Below are positions 1-8,232 of a stretch of 64,000 nucleotides of DNA, piece after piece (position 1 is the stretch's first letter; every line of letters starts with the position of its first letter). A model generated the notes under the pieces. It was not told where the DNA came from. It was given only the letters and a program-made list of their open reading frames with translations, and made no database searches. Source of the stretch: Sphingomonadales bacterium (lineage in GTDB: Bacteria > Pseudomonadota > Alphaproteobacteria > SMXS01); NCBI GenBank assembly GCA_022844405.1, contig JALHLV010000003.1, positions 1 to 64,000 of the forward strand. Direction: 5' to 3'. The position numbers and the translations under genes are program-made.

Positions 1-1
1 C

Positions 2-226
2 TTCATCCACACCTTCGTCAGGGACTACAATCGAACCAGACTGCGATGCCTCGGACACAAGGCACCTGCCGAAATCTTGGCTAACCTTCCGGGACACAAC
101 ACCTTCGCCGGGATGACAAGAAAGGGTATGGTCTCGCCATGCGAGAGCCGCCTGCACATCCCGTCGTCATTGCTCCCTACGATCCGGCATGGCCACAGAT
201 CGCCATGCTGGAGGGCGCGCGGCTAA
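2..226 (+). CDS. Transposase C-terminal fragment (partial at window start)
   Basis: Frame 2 is open from the window edge to a TAA at 224-226. Its first ~40 codons read FIHTFVRDYNRTRLRC, then a conserved tail with CLGHKAPAEIL and GHNTFAGM. Tails of this kind (a YNxxRxHxxL-like helix followed by xPAE) close the integrase core of rve-type IS transposases such as the IS481/IS3 groups. Only the end of the gene is inside the window, so no catalytic residue can be checked. The last ~30 codons run into the start of the grpB-like gene, so the original stop may have been lost or displaced. It is one of two transposon scars at this edge of the polysaccharide island. Confidence 0.6.
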   Translation, partial: FIHTFVRDYNRTRLRCLGHKAPAEILANLPGHNTFAGMTRKGMVSPCESRLHIPSSLLPTIRHGHRSPCWRARG

Positions 227-687
227 CTGCCGCAGTCGGGCCGACATTGCTGCGGTGGGAGCATTTCGGCTCAACTTCGATTCCCGGACTCGCCGCCAAG
301 CCGGTGATCGACCTAATGGGGATCGTGGTGAGCCTGGATGACCTGGACTGGAGGCGGCCGCAGGTCGAGGCGGCGGGTTATGAATGGTTCGGGGAATTCG
401 GCATCTCGGGGCGCCGGTTCAACACGCTGACACGGGATGGCAAGCGTTCCGTTCACCTGCACTTCTACCAGCAGGAGTCGGAGCAGGTCGCTCGGCATCT
501 CTGTGTCCGCGACTATCTGAGGGCGCATCCGGCGGCGGCGCGGGACTACGAAGCAGAAAAACGGCGCGCCGCGGCGATCCATCCCGGCGACTCGATCGCC
601 TACAATTGGGAGAAGAACGCTTGGGTGAATCGGCTGGAACAGGCGGCCATGGAATGGGCCGGCATCAAGGGCACGGCCCATGCCTGA
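139..687 (+). CDS. GrpB / UPF0157 family protein
   Basis: A 182-residue protein beginning PVVIAPYDPAWP and carrying the family hallmark HFGSTSIPGLAAKPVIDL at about residues 42-60. GrpB proteins have a nucleotidyltransferase fold, and some homologues are fused to dephospho-CoA kinase. Their reaction has not been settled, so no pathway is given. The C-terminal part with YNWEKNAWV is also typical, and the length fits the family, so the gene looks intact. AAGGG lies about 10 bases before the ATG. Its stop overlaps the start of the truncated ruvX copy by 8 bp. It sits among IS debris, so it may be a passenger of the rearrangement rather than an original neighbour of ruvX. Confidence 0.85.
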   Translation: MREPPAHPVVIAPYDPAWPQIAMLEGARLTAAVGPTLLRWEHFGSTSIPGLAAKPVIDLMGIVVSLDDLDWRRPQVEAAGYEWFGEFGISGRRFNTLTRDGKRSVHLHFYQQESEQVARHLCVRDYLRAHPAAARDYEAEKRRAAAIHPGDSIAYNWEKNAWVNRLEQAAMEWAGIKGTAHA

Positions 688-990
688 GCTGATCCTTCAG
701 GAGCTGAAGGCCGCACTCCCGCGCGGCAGCCGTCTGCTGGGCCTCGACCTGGGCTCGAAAACCATCGGCCTCGCCGTCAGCGACGGGGCGTTGATGGTGG
801 CGAGCCCCATCGAGACCATCCAGCGCACCAAATTCACCGCTGATGCCACCAAGCTGCTGGCCATCGTGGATGGGCGGCAGGTGGCCGGGATCGTGGTGGG
901 GCTGCCAGTCAACATGGACGGGACGGAAGGGCCGCGCTGCCAGTCGACGCGGCAGTTCGAGCGCAACCTGCCGGGCATGCGCGACATCGC
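680..990 (+). pseudogene. ruvX: Truncated ruvX (yqgF) copy, 5' part only
   Basis: This stretch encodes the N-terminal ~104 residues of a RuvX/YqgF Holliday-junction resolvase-like protein, including the RNase H-like first strand with LGLDLGSKTIGLAVSDG. It is about 95% identical at DNA level to the intact ruvX at 16548-17012; I count about 14 mismatches over the ~285 bases from the shared CTGAAGGCC onward. Homology stops abruptly at 990, and the frame runs on into unrelated sequence to a stop at 1187-1189. The conserved second half (WDERLSTAA and the DxxAA region) is missing, so it cannot be a working enzyme. The 5% divergence argues against a very recent tandem duplication. Confidence 0.85.
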
Positions 991-1256
991 GCTGGCCCAC
1001 GCTCAGCCGCGCGTCCGCCCCGAAGGCGGTCACCGCGTGCAGCGGCGAGCGCCCCGCCGCCCGGTCGAAGGAGCGCCGCAGTGTCTTGCCGCGATCGCCA
1101 GCACGCCGGCGCCATCATCAGGATGTCGAGAAGCTCGTGCCGCTGCGCGTTGCCGCGCCGCGGGTCCGGCATCTCTTGGAAAATCGTGATCAACGACGCC
1201 TTGGTCTCCCTCGAAAGAAGGACCCCTGCAGAATCCAATTCACCAGATAGCGCCAC
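991..1256 (-). pseudogene. ISAs1-family transposase remnant
   Basis: On the minus strand the N-terminal part reads SLITIFQEMPDPRRG then NAQRHELLDILMMA, the typical start of ISAs1/H-repeat transposases. Instead of the next ~80 residues the sequence jumps to a central stretch that, after a one-base frame change, reads GKTLRRSFDRAAGRSPLHAV and TAFGADARLSVGQ. The intact family motif there is AIDGKTxRRSxD; one base appears lost within its GAC (Asp) codon, so both the frame and a catalytic Asp are disrupted. The fragment stops at 991, where ruvX homology begins. It is a dead element with an internal deletion and a frameshift. I saw no terminal inverted repeats. Confidence 0.75.
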
Positions 1257-1553
1257 ACCTATTTCTCAAATGCGATTCCCCTGTCGGGCACGCCATCGTC
1301 GATTGACATATTCCACCATCATCGACTAATTCATCTCCACGCGCAGGCGATCGGTCGCGCGGCGGGCATGAGCGCTGAGTATGGTGATGAGGCCTCGGTG
1401 TCCTACTTCCCTACAAGTGCCGGAAATCCAGCGCCAACCAAAGACCGTCTAACCGAATGCGCCATGGCAACATATTGTGCAAATGCTACATTAACCTATG
1501 TGCTGGCCAAGAAGCACGCCGGACAAAAGTAATTAACCAACAGGGCGAGACAC
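1257..1553. other. Intergenic region upstream of the polysaccharide operon
   Basis: About 300 bases without a convincing gene, less GC-rich than both sides and most AT-rich just before rfbF. It separates the IS remnant from the first sugar-nucleotide gene and is the natural place for the operon promoter. Short reading frames here show no family signature. Confidence 0.5.
1303..1332 (+). promoter_or_regulatory. Possible sigma-70 promoter of the polysaccharide operon
   Basis: TTGACA at 1303-1308 matches the -35 consensus exactly. The best -10-like hexamer 18 bases later is TAATTC at 1327-1332. It would leave a leader of about 220 bases before rfbF. A good -35 alone is weak evidence in this genome, so this is a candidate only. 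Confidence 0.25.
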
Positions 1554-2330
1554 GTGAAGGCCGTAATATTAGCTGGTGGTATTGGCAGCCGTTTGGGCGA
1601 AGAAACGTCCGTGCGCCCAAAGCCAATGGTAGAGATCGGCGGGAAGCCGATCTTGTGGCACATCATGAAGATTTACTCCACTTATGGGGTAAATGAATTC
1701 ATCGTCTGCCTGGGCTATAAGGGCTACCTCATCAAAGAGTACTTTTCGAACTACTTCCTGCATACGGCGGATATAACGCTTTCCCTCCGGAATAATTCCG
1801 TTGAGGTGCACCAAAACTGGTCCGAACCATGGCGTATCACGCTGGTCGAAACCGGTGCTGAAACCATGACGGGCGGACGGCTGAAAGCCATCAGGCCCTA
1901 CCTGACAGACGATGAATGCTTCTGCTTCACCTATGGCGATGGTGTCGCGGATATCGACATCGGCGCGCTGATCGCTTTTCACAACAGCCACGGCAAGAAG
2001 GCGACCATCACTGCGGTATCACCTCCCGGGCGATTTGGCGCGCTGGAGTTCGATGGCAATCTGGTCAAGAACTTTCGCGAAAAGCCGGCTGGTGACGGCG
2101 GCCTGATCAATGGCGGCTTCTTCGTGGCGCACCCTTCCGTGCTGGACCTGGTGGAGAGCGCCGACACAACCTGGGAAGCCGGGCCGCTTGAACGTCTGGC
2201 GGCCGACCGCGAACTGGCGGCATTCCATCATGACGGGTTCTGGCAGCCCATGGACACGCTTCGGGACAAGCAGCGCCTCGAGGAGCTCTGGACCTCCGGC
2301 GCCGCCCCCTGGAAGACCTGGCAAACATGA
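1554..2330 (+). CDS. rfbF: Glucose-1-phosphate cytidylyltransferase
   Basis: RfbF/DdhA makes CDP-glucose from CTP and glucose 1-phosphate, the entry step to CDP-3,6-dideoxyhexoses. The 258-residue product begins with the nucleotidyltransferase signature LAGGIGSRLGEE followed by RPKPM (residues ~6-24). It also has the YGDGVAD metal-site region and the NGGFFV and DGFWQPMDT stretches typical of RfbF. The start is GTG at 1554, with a purine-rich GGGCGAGA just upstream. Its stop overlaps the rfbG start by 4 bp (ATGA), so the two are translationally coupled. It is the first gene of the island operon. Confidence 0.95.
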   Translation: MKAVILAGGIGSRLGEETSVRPKPMVEIGGKPILWHIMKIYSTYGVNEFIVCLGYKGYLIKEYFSNYFLHTADITLSLRNNSVEVHQNWSEPWRITLVETGAETMTGGRLKAIRPYLTDDECFCFTYGDGVADIDIGALIAFHNSHGKKATITAVSPPGRFGALEFDGNLVKNFREKPAGDGGLINGGFFVAHPSVLDLVESADTTWEAGPLERLAADRELAAFHHDGFWQPMDTLRDKQRLEELWTSGAAPWKTWQT

Positions 2331-3424
2331 CGATCTGGCATGGCAAGCAGGTGTTCCTGACCGGACACACGGGATTCAAGGGGAGCTGGCTGGCGCTCTG
2401 GCTGGCGGAACTGGGTGCGCGCGTGACCGGCTTCGCGTTGCCGCCGCCGACCACACCCAGCCTGTTCGCCGAAGCCCGCGTGGCCGAGGTGCTGCATCAC
2501 ATCGAAGGCGATATCCGCGACGCGGCCGTCTTGACCGCCGCCATGCGCGCGGCGCGCCCGGACGTAGTGATCCACATGGCGGCGCAGCCACTGGTGCGGC
2601 AGTCCTATGTGGAGCCGGTGGAAACATACGCCACTAACGTCATGGGGACGGTCCACCTGTTGGAGGCGGTGCGCCAGACAGGCGGCGTGCGGGCCGTGAT
2701 CTGCGTGACCAGTGACAAATGTTACGAAAACCGGGAATGGATCTGGCCGTACCGCGAGACAGACACGATGGGTGGCCACGATCCCTACAGCAGCAGCAAG
2801 GGCTGCGCCGAACTGGTGATCGCCGCCTATCGGCGATCCTACTTCGATCCGGCCAATGTGTCGGCCCATGGTGTCAGCCTCGCGTCGGTGCGCGCGGGCA
2901 ACGTGATCGGCGGCGGTGACTGGGCAGCGGACCGGCTGATCCCCGACATCATCCGTTCCATGCAGGCCGGCAAGCAGCCTGAAATCCGTTCGCCGGACGC
3001 GATCCGGCCATGGCAGCATGTCCTGGATGCGCTTGGCGGATACATGCAATTGACCGAGGCCATGCTGGCAGGAGAAACGGCGCTGGCCGACAGCTGGAAC
3101 TTCGGCCCGTCTGACGAGGACACACGTCCGGTACGCGCGATCGTCGACCACCTTACCGCGCTTTGGGGCGGTAGCGGCGGATGGCTCGCGCCGTTGCGGG
3201 CCCAGCCCCATGAGGCGATCACGCTCAAACTCGACTGCGCAAAGGCGCGCTTGAAGCTGGGCTGGCGCCCCGGCATACCGCTCGACACGGCGCTGGCCAG
3301 CATCTCCGAATGGCACAAGGCCCATGATGCGGGCGCGGACGCCCGCACCATCACGCTTGAACACATACACCGCTATGGACGCGCCCCTGCCGAGCGCGGC
3401 CTGGGAACAAGGGTAACGACCTGA
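2327..3424 (+). CDS. rfbG: CDP-glucose 4,6-dehydratase
   Basis: RfbG/DdhB converts CDP-glucose to CDP-4-keto-6-deoxyglucose in the cytoplasm. The 365-residue protein is an extended SDR with the NAD-binding TGHTGFKG at residues 12-19, the VTSDKCYEN stretch near residue 130 and the catalytic YxxxK at Tyr154/Lys158 (DPYSSSK). [16 protein letters not shown] is the usual CDP-sugar dehydratase block. Length and motifs are complete. It overlaps rfbF by 4 bp and is followed at once by rfbH. Confidence 0.96.
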   Translation: MTIWHGKQVFLTGHTGFKGSWLALWLAELGARVTGFALPPPTTPSLFAEARVAEVLHHIEGDIRDAAVLTAAMRAARPDVVIHMAAQPLVRQSYVEPVETYATNVMGTVHLLEAVRQTGGVRAVICVTSDKCYENREWIWPYRETDTMGGHDPYSSSKGCAELVIAAYRRSYFDPANVSAHGVSLASVRAGNVIGGGDWAADRLIPDIIRSMQAGKQPEIRSPDAIRPWQHVLDALGGYMQLTEAMLAGETALADSWNFGPSDEDTRPVRAIVDHLTALWGGSGGWLAPLRAQPHEAITLKLDCAKARLKLGWRPGIPLDTALASISEWHKAHDAGADARTITLEHIHRYGRAPAERGLGTRVTT

Positions 3425-4818
3425 TGGACGAGTCATTGAACGATCTCATCGCGCGGGTCACGGCCGAGGAAGGCCCCGAGGGCCTGCGCCGCGTCATTCT
3501 CGACTTGACCGGCGCCTACGCAAGGACCGCGCACGCGCCGAAGCCATTCGTGCGTGGCGATAGCCCGGTGCCTGTGTCCGGCAAGGTCTATGGCGAATCC
3601 GAAATGCGCTCGCTGGTGGATTCATCATTGGATTTCTGGCTGACGACCGGCCGGTTCAACGACGCGTTCGAATCCCGGCTCGCCGCCATGATCGGCGTGA
3701 AACATGCGCTGACGACCAACTCCGGTTCATCGGCGAACCTGCTGGCCCTCTCGTCGCTGACCTCGCACTATCTGCGCGACCGCGCGCTCGTGCCGGGCGA
3801 CGAAGTGATCACGGTGGCCACCGGATTTCCAACCACCGTCAATCCGTCGCTGCAATATGGCCTGGTGCCGGTCTTCGTCGATGTGGACATCCCCACCTAC
3901 AACATCCGTCCCGAGATGATCGAGGCGGCGGTGTCCGACCGGACCCGCGCGATCATGATCGCGCACACCCTGGGCAACCCGTTCGACCTGGCCGAAGTGA
4001 TGCGCGTGGCCAAGAAGTACGATCTGTTCGTGGTTGAGGATTGCTGCGATGCGCTTGGCTCCACCTATGACGGCAAGGCGGTCGGCACGTTCGGCGACAT
4101 TGGCACGCTGAGCTTCTATCCGGCGCACCACATCACCATGGGCGAAGGCGGCGCCGTGTTCACCGACAAGCCGCGCCTGAACCGCGTCATCGAATCCATT
4201 CGCGACTGGGGCCGCGACTGCTGGTGTCCGCCGGGCAAGGACAACACCTGCGGCAAGCGGTTCGGCCGCAAGCTGGGTAATCTGCCGTTCGGCTATGACC
4301 ACAAGTACACGTACAGCCATTGCGGCTATAATCTGAAGATTACCGACATGCAGGCGGCGGTCGGCCTGGCCCAGTTGGACCGGGTGGATGACTTCATCGC
4401 GGCGAGGCGCCGGAATTTCGGCATCCTGACAGAAGCGCTTCGACCGCTGGAAGATGTCATGATCCTTCCGCAAGCAACACCGCGCAGCGATCCGTCGTGG
4501 TTTGGCTTCCCGATCACCCTGCGGCCCGGCTTGAACTTCTCGCGTGACGATCTGGTGCAGTTCCTGGACAGCAAGCGCATTGGCACCCGCCTGCTGTTTG
4601 GCGGAAACCTGCTCCGGCAGCCCTATATGCGCTCGCGCCAGTACCGCGTTGTGGGCGAATTGAGTAATGCGGACACAATCACCGAGAAAACTTTCTGGAT
4701 AGGACTGTATCCCGGCCTGGGGACTAACCATCTCCTATATCTGACGGATATGATCTCGGAGTTCGTCCATGGCTCGGCCCGCGCCGGCGAGGAGCGGCGG
4801 TCACAGGCGAACGCATAA
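3424..4818 (+). CDS. rfbH: CDP-6-deoxy-4-keto-glucose 3-dehydrase (E1), PMP and [2Fe-2S] enzyme
   Basis: RfbH/E1 removes the C3 hydroxyl of CDP-4-keto-6-deoxyglucose. The DegT-like fold carries the two features that set E1 apart from aminotransferases. The usual PLP lysine is replaced by histidine in [14 protein letters not shown] (His235/His236). The iron-sulfur cluster cysteines follow the E1 spacing exactly: C208-X57-C266-X-C268-X7-C276. At 464 residues it has family length. E1 normally needs the ferredoxin-type reductase E3 (AscD/RfbI); no such gene is in the window, so it must be elsewhere or replaced by another donor. Confidence 0.95.
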   Translation: MDESLNDLIARVTAEEGPEGLRRVILDLTGAYARTAHAPKPFVRGDSPVPVSGKVYGESEMRSLVDSSLDFWLTTGRFNDAFESRLAAMIGVKHALTTNSGSSANLLALSSLTSHYLRDRALVPGDEVITVATGFPTTVNPSLQYGLVPVFVDVDIPTYNIRPEMIEAAVSDRTRAIMIAHTLGNPFDLAEVMRVAKKYDLFVVEDCCDALGSTYDGKAVGTFGDIGTLSFYPAHHITMGEGGAVFTDKPRLNRVIESIRDWGRDCWCPPGKDNTCGKRFGRKLGNLPFGYDHKYTYSHCGYNLKITDMQAAVGLAQLDRVDDFIAARRRNFGILTEALRPLEDVMILPQATPRSDPSWFGFPITLRPGLNFSRDDLVQFLDSKRIGTRLLFGGNLLRQPYMRSRQYRVVGELSNADTITEKTFWIGLYPGLGTNHLLYLTDMISEFVHGSARAGEERRSQANA

Positions 4819-5024
4819 TGTCGACGCCGCAGGCAAAAGTGGTGTGGGCCGTGGTAATGAAGGTTGAGGACGGCTCGCCAAAGGCGATTACTGTCCCGCA
4901 CAAAGCAGGGCAGACAAGACAACGCCTCCGATTGCAAGGCGTCGATGTGAAGGATAAGGTGCCACCCAAAGTCCGGGTTCATATGGAAATGTCGGTAAAA
5001 AAAGATCATGAGGCTTTAAAATGA
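4818..5024 (+). CDS. Small hypothetical protein in the sugar operon
   Basis: A 68-residue reading frame whose ATG overlaps the rfbH TAA by one base and whose stop overlaps the next gene by 4 bp, so it looks translated as part of the operon. The product is lysine- and valine-rich, with no signal peptide or membrane segment, and has a patch VHMEMSVKKDHEA at the end. I recognise no family. Composition is less GC-rich than in neighbouring genes. It might be a small acyl-carrier-like or regulatory protein, but nothing visible (no DSL phosphopantetheine motif) supports that. Confidence 0.55.
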   Translation: MSTPQAKVVWAVVMKVEDGSPKAITVPHKAGQTRQRLRLQGVDVKDKVPPKVRVHMEMSVKKDHEALK

Positions 5025-5770
5025 TAGACGGCATGTCAAACAAACTGGCCGACGACGTGTACGCAGAACCCATCTATTCACACTTCATTTCTCTTAAGGG
5101 AGAATTCGAGGCGGAAGGGCTGACACGCGACGAGATCGCCGCGGAGGCGCTGTTCGCCGCTCGCCACGGCCTTGAGTACCTTGTGAAAATCGGTGGCTGC
5201 GAAGCCAAGTCCGACTGCATCTTCCTGCAGCAGGTCGGCATCACCAACATCGTCGCACCGATGATCGAAACCGGGTTCGCCATGGAGAAGTACATGGCCA
5301 TGATCCCGGTCGGATACTTCGATACCGTGGGCGTGACCATCGAAACCATCACGGCCGTAAACAACATCGAGGAAATCCTCGAGGCCGCGAAGCACCTTAC
5401 CAATGTGACGATCGGTCGCACGGACCTGACCGCTTCGATGCGCGGTCAGAATGTTCACAATCCCGAGATCATCGACAAGGTGAAGATTGTTGCCCGCGCC
5501 GCGAAGCGACGCGGACTGACGGTGACCATGGGCGGCAGCATCAACAACATGACCCGCGAGATATTGCGCGCCGATGGCGAGTTGAGGTCAGTGCTGAACC
5601 ACATTGAAACGCGGAAGGCTGTCCTGTCAGTCACGCAGTTCATCAAGAACGGCGCGCTCGAGGCCGCGATTGATGCGGAACACGAGCTGCTGAACTTGCG
5701 CACCGTGGTCTCCAACAAGCGCTCGGAAGATGCCAACAAGCGGATCAACGTGATACGAAGCCGGATCTGA
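5021..5770 (+). CDS. HpcH/HpaI-type aldolase / citrate lyase family protein
   Basis: A 249-residue TIM-barrel enzyme of the HpcH/HpaI/citrate lyase family, whose members make or break C-C bonds using pyruvate- or acetyl-CoA-type donors with a divalent metal. The metal ligands are visible: Glu108 in TIETITAVNN and Asp135 in IGRTDLTASM. The substrate-binding stretch that is PxVRP in HpcH is here EYLVKIGGCEAK, a variant seen in polysaccharide-cluster homologues. It lies between CDP-dideoxyhexose genes and a ThDP enzyme, so a role in extending or branching a sugar is likely. Substrate unknown. Confidence 0.8.
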   Translation: MIDGMSNKLADDVYAEPIYSHFISLKGEFEAEGLTRDEIAAEALFAARHGLEYLVKIGGCEAKSDCIFLQQVGITNIVAPMIETGFAMEKYMAMIPVGYFDTVGVTIETITAVNNIEEILEAAKHLTNVTIGRTDLTASMRGQNVHNPEIIDKVKIVARAAKRRGLTVTMGGSINNMTREILRADGELRSVLNHIETRKAVLSVTQFIKNGALEAAIDAEHELLNLRTVVSNKRSEDANKRINVIRSRI

Positions 5771-5773
5771 TGC

Positions 5774-6493
5774 ATGAAGCTCCAGTTCATCCTCGATTTC
5801 GATGGTGTGCTGTTCGATTCTGCGTTTGAAGCGTTTTCAGTCTGCAATCAATACGCCAAGGTCAATCCGGCCCTGAGGCAGGATGTCACATACGATCAAT
5901 TTTTAGCGTTCCGCTCCGTTGTGACCGATGCGTGGCAATATAACCGGCTTTACAATCCTGCCAGGAAATTGAACAACGTGGCGGAACTGCGCGAAATTCC
6001 ACCGGACGCCGATGACTGGACCTTCTCCAGCGCATTCTTTGCGGCCAGAGAAACCATCATGGCCGACCCTGATTGGCCGGAAATCATGTCTCCCTATGAT
6101 TTCTTCTTCCTGGTGCGACCGCTATTGATCCGGTATCCGGCCAACTTCGCGATCTTGTCGACACGGAACGTCGCCTCGATCAAATCGACCATGCGCTATT
6201 TTAGCGCCGATTCTGTCGAGATTTTCGGCCAGGAAGACATCCGTCGCCATGGATCGAAAGTCGCCGTCGCCGAGATGGCTGGCTGGCTTCGACAGGATGC
6301 CTGCTTTTCAGTTTACGTCGACGACATGAGCGATCATCTCAAGCCCTTCAGGGAGAAGGCGCACCTGCCGCTTCATGCAGGCTGGGGGTACGACACGCAA
6401 AATGCCGGGAGCATGAGCGCAAGCCAGATATTCATGATCCTCGACTCCCTGATAAAACTGAACGAAACCCAACCAAGCGGCAGCCCTTCATGA
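5774..6493 (+). CDS. HAD-superfamily hydrolase, putative sugar-phosphate phosphatase
   Basis: A 239-residue protein with the HAD motif I DFDGVLFDS (nucleophile Asp8, acid/base Asp10), motif II in ILSTRN, a lysine in GSKVAVAEM and motif III in VYVDDMSDH. It is therefore a plausible Mg-dependent phosphatase. The cap is inserted between motifs I and II. It starts 3 bases after the aldolase stop, and its own stop overlaps the ThDP gene by 4 bp. In this setting it could dephosphorylate the product of the aldolase or a precursor of the branched sugar. Confidence 0.8.
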   Translation: MKLQFILDFDGVLFDSAFEAFSVCNQYAKVNPALRQDVTYDQFLAFRSVVTDAWQYNRLYNPARKLNNVAELREIPPDADDWTFSSAFFAARETIMADPDWPEIMSPYDFFFLVRPLLIRYPANFAILSTRNVASIKSTMRYFSADSVEIFGQEDIRRHGSKVAVAEMAGWLRQDACFSVYVDDMSDHLKPFREKAHLPLHAGWGYDTQNAGSMSASQIFMILDSLIKLNETQPSGSPS

Positions 6494-8232
6494 CCATCAA
6501 GTACAGCGACCAAATCGGCCAGTGGCTCCGCGAGGCCGGCTACACACATTATTTTTATGTGGGCGGCGGCAATATCATGCATCTCACCGAGAGCCTCGAT
6601 CGGTGTCTGACAGGCGTGCCGGTGGTCCATGAGGTCGCGGCCGGGATCGCCGCCGAATATTTCAACGAACTGGCCGCGCCGGTGAAGGCGCTGGCGCTGG
6701 TGACCGCCGGTCCCGGCCTGACCAATATCGTGACGGCCCTGTCGGGCGCCTTTCTCGAGAGCCGTGAACTGCTTGTCATCGGCGGGCAGGTCAAAACCGC
6801 CGACCTGGCCAATCAACAGCTTCGCTCCAGGGGCATCCAGGAGGTCGATGGCGTCAGTCTAGTCGCCGCCACATGCAAGCTGTCCCACAGGCTGGTGGCG
6901 CCGGCCAGCGCCCGGGAGTTCCTGGACCTGATCAGCCAGAGCTGGACGCCCCGCAAGGGCCCTGTCTTCCTGGAAATGCCCCTTGACGTGCAGGCCACGC
7001 AGGTGGACGAGCAGCCTCTGGCCGCCAATGCGCCAGTGGCGCTGCCCACGGCGTCCGACGCCATTCTGTCTGAACTGGTGGCCGCCTATAACGCGGCCGA
7101 ACAACCGGTCGTCCTGATCGGTGGCGGCGTGTCCTATGGGGCGATGACCGGGATTCGGGAGCAGTTCCTCTCCAAGCGCATTCCCACCATGACCACCTAT
7201 AATGGCGCGGACCGCATGGGCAGCGACGACCCCAACTACCTGGGCCGGCCGAACACCTGGGGACAGCGCAGCTCCAACATCATCATCCAGAGCGCGGATT
7301 TCATCCTCGCGCTCGGCACGCGGCTCGGCCTGCAGCAAACCGGCTTCAACTGGCAGGAGTTTGGGCGCGCGGCACGTATCGCCCATGTGGACATCGACCC
7401 AAGCGAACTGCACAAGGGCCATCCGCGCACTGACTGGCAATTGCAGGTCGATGCCGACGACCTGATCCAGCGCTTCGTCGCCGCGGATCTGGCCGGCAAG
7501 GATAGCTGGCTTGAAAAAGCCCGGGCGATCCGGCGCGCGGTTCCCCGCGTCGAGGATGTCAACAAGACGGGCGAAGGATATATCTCGCCCTATGATTTCA
7601 TCCTCCGCCTCGAGCGCCTGACGCGCCCGGATGACTTTGTCATACCCTGCAGCAGCGGCAGCGCCTTCACCCTGTCGATGCAGCTCTATCAGCAGAAATA
7701 CGGGCAGCGGATGCTGACCAACAAGTCTCTCGCATCGATGGGATATGGGCTGTCCGGCGCCATTGGCGCCGTGATCGCCGGCGCCGGAAAGCATCGCACC
7801 ATCCTGATCGAGGGCGATGGCGGCTTTGCCCAGAACATGCAGGAACTGGGGACCGTCGATGTCAACCGCTGCAACCTGAAGATATTCATCTTCCACGATC
7901 AGGGTCATGCATCCATCCGGATGACCCAGCGAAGCTATTTCAACGGGAAATATCTCGGCTGCGACCGGCCTTCGGGACTTGGCCTGCCCCAGTGGGAAAA
8001 GCTGTTCGCGGCATGGTCCATCCCGGTGATGCTTCTGCCGCTGGACTTCGAACAGTCACCGACCTTCCAGTCGATGATCAATGATGAAGGACCGGCGGCA
8101 TTCATCGTGCCGATCGATCCCGAGCAGACCTATTTCCCGAAAATCTCCAGCCGCATCACGGCGAGCGGATCGATGGAGTCCAACCCGATCGACCGGATGA
8201 CGCCTGAGATCGATTACCTGGCAAATTTGTGA
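6490..8232 (+). CDS. ThDP-dependent acetolactate-synthase-like enzyme
   Basis: A 580-residue enzyme with the three ThDP-enzyme domains: an N-terminal Pyr domain with the cofactor-activating Glu48 (VVHEVAAG), a central domain (about 200-330), and a C-terminal PP domain with GDG at residues 442-444. Homologues in O-antigen clusters, such as YerE of yersiniose synthesis, transfer a two-carbon unit from pyruvate to a CDP-3,6-dideoxy-4-ketohexose. The CDP-dideoxy genes upstream make that type of reaction likely. The end of the Mg/ThDP motif, usually NN, is His469-Asp470 here (IFHDQGHASIR). A plain acetolactate synthase is less likely: there is no small subunit and the context is polysaccharide. 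Confidence 0.85.
   Translation: MTIKYSDQIGQWLREAGYTHYFYVGGGNIMHLTESLDRCLTGVPVVHEVAAGIAAEYFNELAAPVKALALVTAGPGLTNIVTALSGAFLESRELLVIGGQVKTADLANQQLRSRGIQEVDGVSLVAATCKLSHRLVAPASAREFLDLISQSWTPRKGPVFLEMPLDVQATQVDEQPLAANAPVALPTASDAILSELVAAYNAAEQPVVLIGGGVSYGAMTGIREQFLSKRIPTMTTYNGADRMGSDDPNYLGRPNTWGQRSSNIIIQSADFILALGTRLGLQQTGFNWQEFGRAARIAHVDIDPSELHKGHPRTDWQLQVDADDLIQRFVAADLAGKDSWLEKARAIRRAVPRVEDVNKTGEGYISPYDFILRLERLTRPDDFVIPCSSGSAFTLSMQLYQQKYGQRMLTNKSLASMGYGLSGAIGAVIAGAGKHRTILIEGDGGFAQNMQELGTVDVNRCNLKIFIFHDQGHASIRMTQRSYFNGKYLGCDRPSGLGLPQWEKLFAAWSIPVMLLPLDFEQSPTFQSMINDEGPAAFIVPIDPEQTYFPKISSRITASGSMESNPIDRMTPEIDYLANL

Noticed and set aside
1457-1696. A 79-residue frame before and across the rfbF start
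   Set aside because: It overlaps the start of rfbF in another frame, with no ribosome-binding site or homology.
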